From Deltaproteobacteria bacterium (lineage in GTDB: Bacteria > Desulfobacterota > Desulfobulbia > Desulfobulbales > UBA5123): DNA of 5,787 nucleotides. The translations under genes were made by a program, and so were the position numbers. The stretch is taken from assembly GCA_021788685.1 (NCBI GenBank), contig JAJYKH010000190.1:1-5787 (forward strand), in the 5' to 3' direction. The notes beneath the pieces are model-generated. The model did no database searches, was not told the DNA's origin, and worked only from the letters and a program-made list of their open reading frames with translations. Below are positions 5,503-5,787 of the stretch, one piece after another. Position 1 is the first letter of the stretch; each line of letters begins with the position of its first letter.

Positions 5503-5733
5503 ATGAAGGAACTGATCACGTTCATCGCGACCTCCCTGGTGGACCGGCCCGAAGCGGTGGAGGTCGGGGAGTCCGTCCAGGACGATGCCACGGTCTTCGA
5601 GCTGCGGGTCGCCAAGGAGGACATCGGCAAGGTGATCGGCAAACAGGGCCGGACGGCGCGGGCGATCCGGGCCTTGCTGGCCGCGGCCGCCTCCCGGGAA
5701 AACAAGAAGGCGCGGCTGGAAATCCTCGAGTAG
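5503..5733 (+). CDS. khpA: KH-domain RNA-binding protein KhpA (YlqC family)
   Basis: Small RNA-binding protein of 76 residues with a single KH domain. The GxxG loop is seen as IGKVIGKQGRTARAIR, about residues 41-56, followed by a basic helix and a short C-terminal strand ending LEILE. Members of this family pair with KhpB/Jag in Gram-positive bacteria and influence small RNAs, cell size or division; its role in this organism is not shown by the sequence. It sits eight bases after rpsP, with a poor ribosome binding site, which suggests translation coupled to rpsP. In related genomes rimM follows. Confidence 0.95.
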   Translation: MKELITFIATSLVDRPEAVEVGESVQDDATVFELRVAKEDIGKVIGKQGRTARAIRALLAAAASRENKKARLEILE

Positions 5734-5787
5734 CCGGATCGTCGTAAGCGATCACAGACGCTGAGCGGCCTGTTCGCGTAGCCGATC

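Noticed and set aside
5734..5787. Start of rimM at the right edge
   Set aside because: No ATG, GTG or TTG start with a RimM-like N-terminus is visible in these 54 bases, and stop codons occur; only a weak GATCG/CGATC hairpin is present.

Overview
The window is a GC-rich stretch of housekeeping genes, all read on the + strand: the 3' two thirds of ileS (isoleucyl-tRNA synthetase), lspA (lipoprotein signal peptidase), fabD (malonyl-CoA:ACP transacylase), ffh (SRP54 GTPase, split by a frame change near its end), rpsP (ribosomal protein S16) and khpA (small KH-domain RNA-binding protein). The orders ileS-lspA and ffh-rpsP-khpA are common in bacteria, and rimM-trmD-rplS would be expected beyond the right edge. 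The protein sequences, the gene order and the repeat-rich intergenic regions suggest a Gram-negative bacterium of the Desulfobacterota, perhaps a Desulfuromonas/Geobacter relative. That placement rests on remembered family sequences, not on a search.

Layout: ileS (2-1558) overlaps lspA (TTG start, 1548-2033) by 11 bases. A gene-free stretch of 310 bases follows, built of a 66-base direct repeat flanking a GTAGGGTGGGCA-type palindrome. fabD (2344-3297) follows with a good ribosome binding site. Next is a gap of about 400 bases holding a heptad-periodic palindrome (3296-3412), a consensus-like sigma70 promoter (3525-3553) and a structured, U-tract-containing leader for ffh. ffh runs from 3697; its frame closes at 4872, but the remaining 57 residues of the protein, including the SRP RNA-binding motif, continue in the -1 frame from an overlapping ATG (4869-5042). 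A 144-base imperfect palindrome (5041-5184) separates this from rpsP (5240-5494) and khpA (5503-5733). The last 54 bases hold no recognisable gene start.

Function: the genes serve translation (IleRS, S16, KhpA), membrane targeting and lipoprotein maturation (Ffh, LspA) and fatty-acid synthesis (FabD). I see no defence, mobile or biosynthetic system. The points most worth a second look are the split of ffh exactly inside its M domain with an ATGA stop/start overlap, the three unrelated palindromic repeat elements that each begin at the second base of a stop codon, and the folded leader between the ffh promoter and its start.
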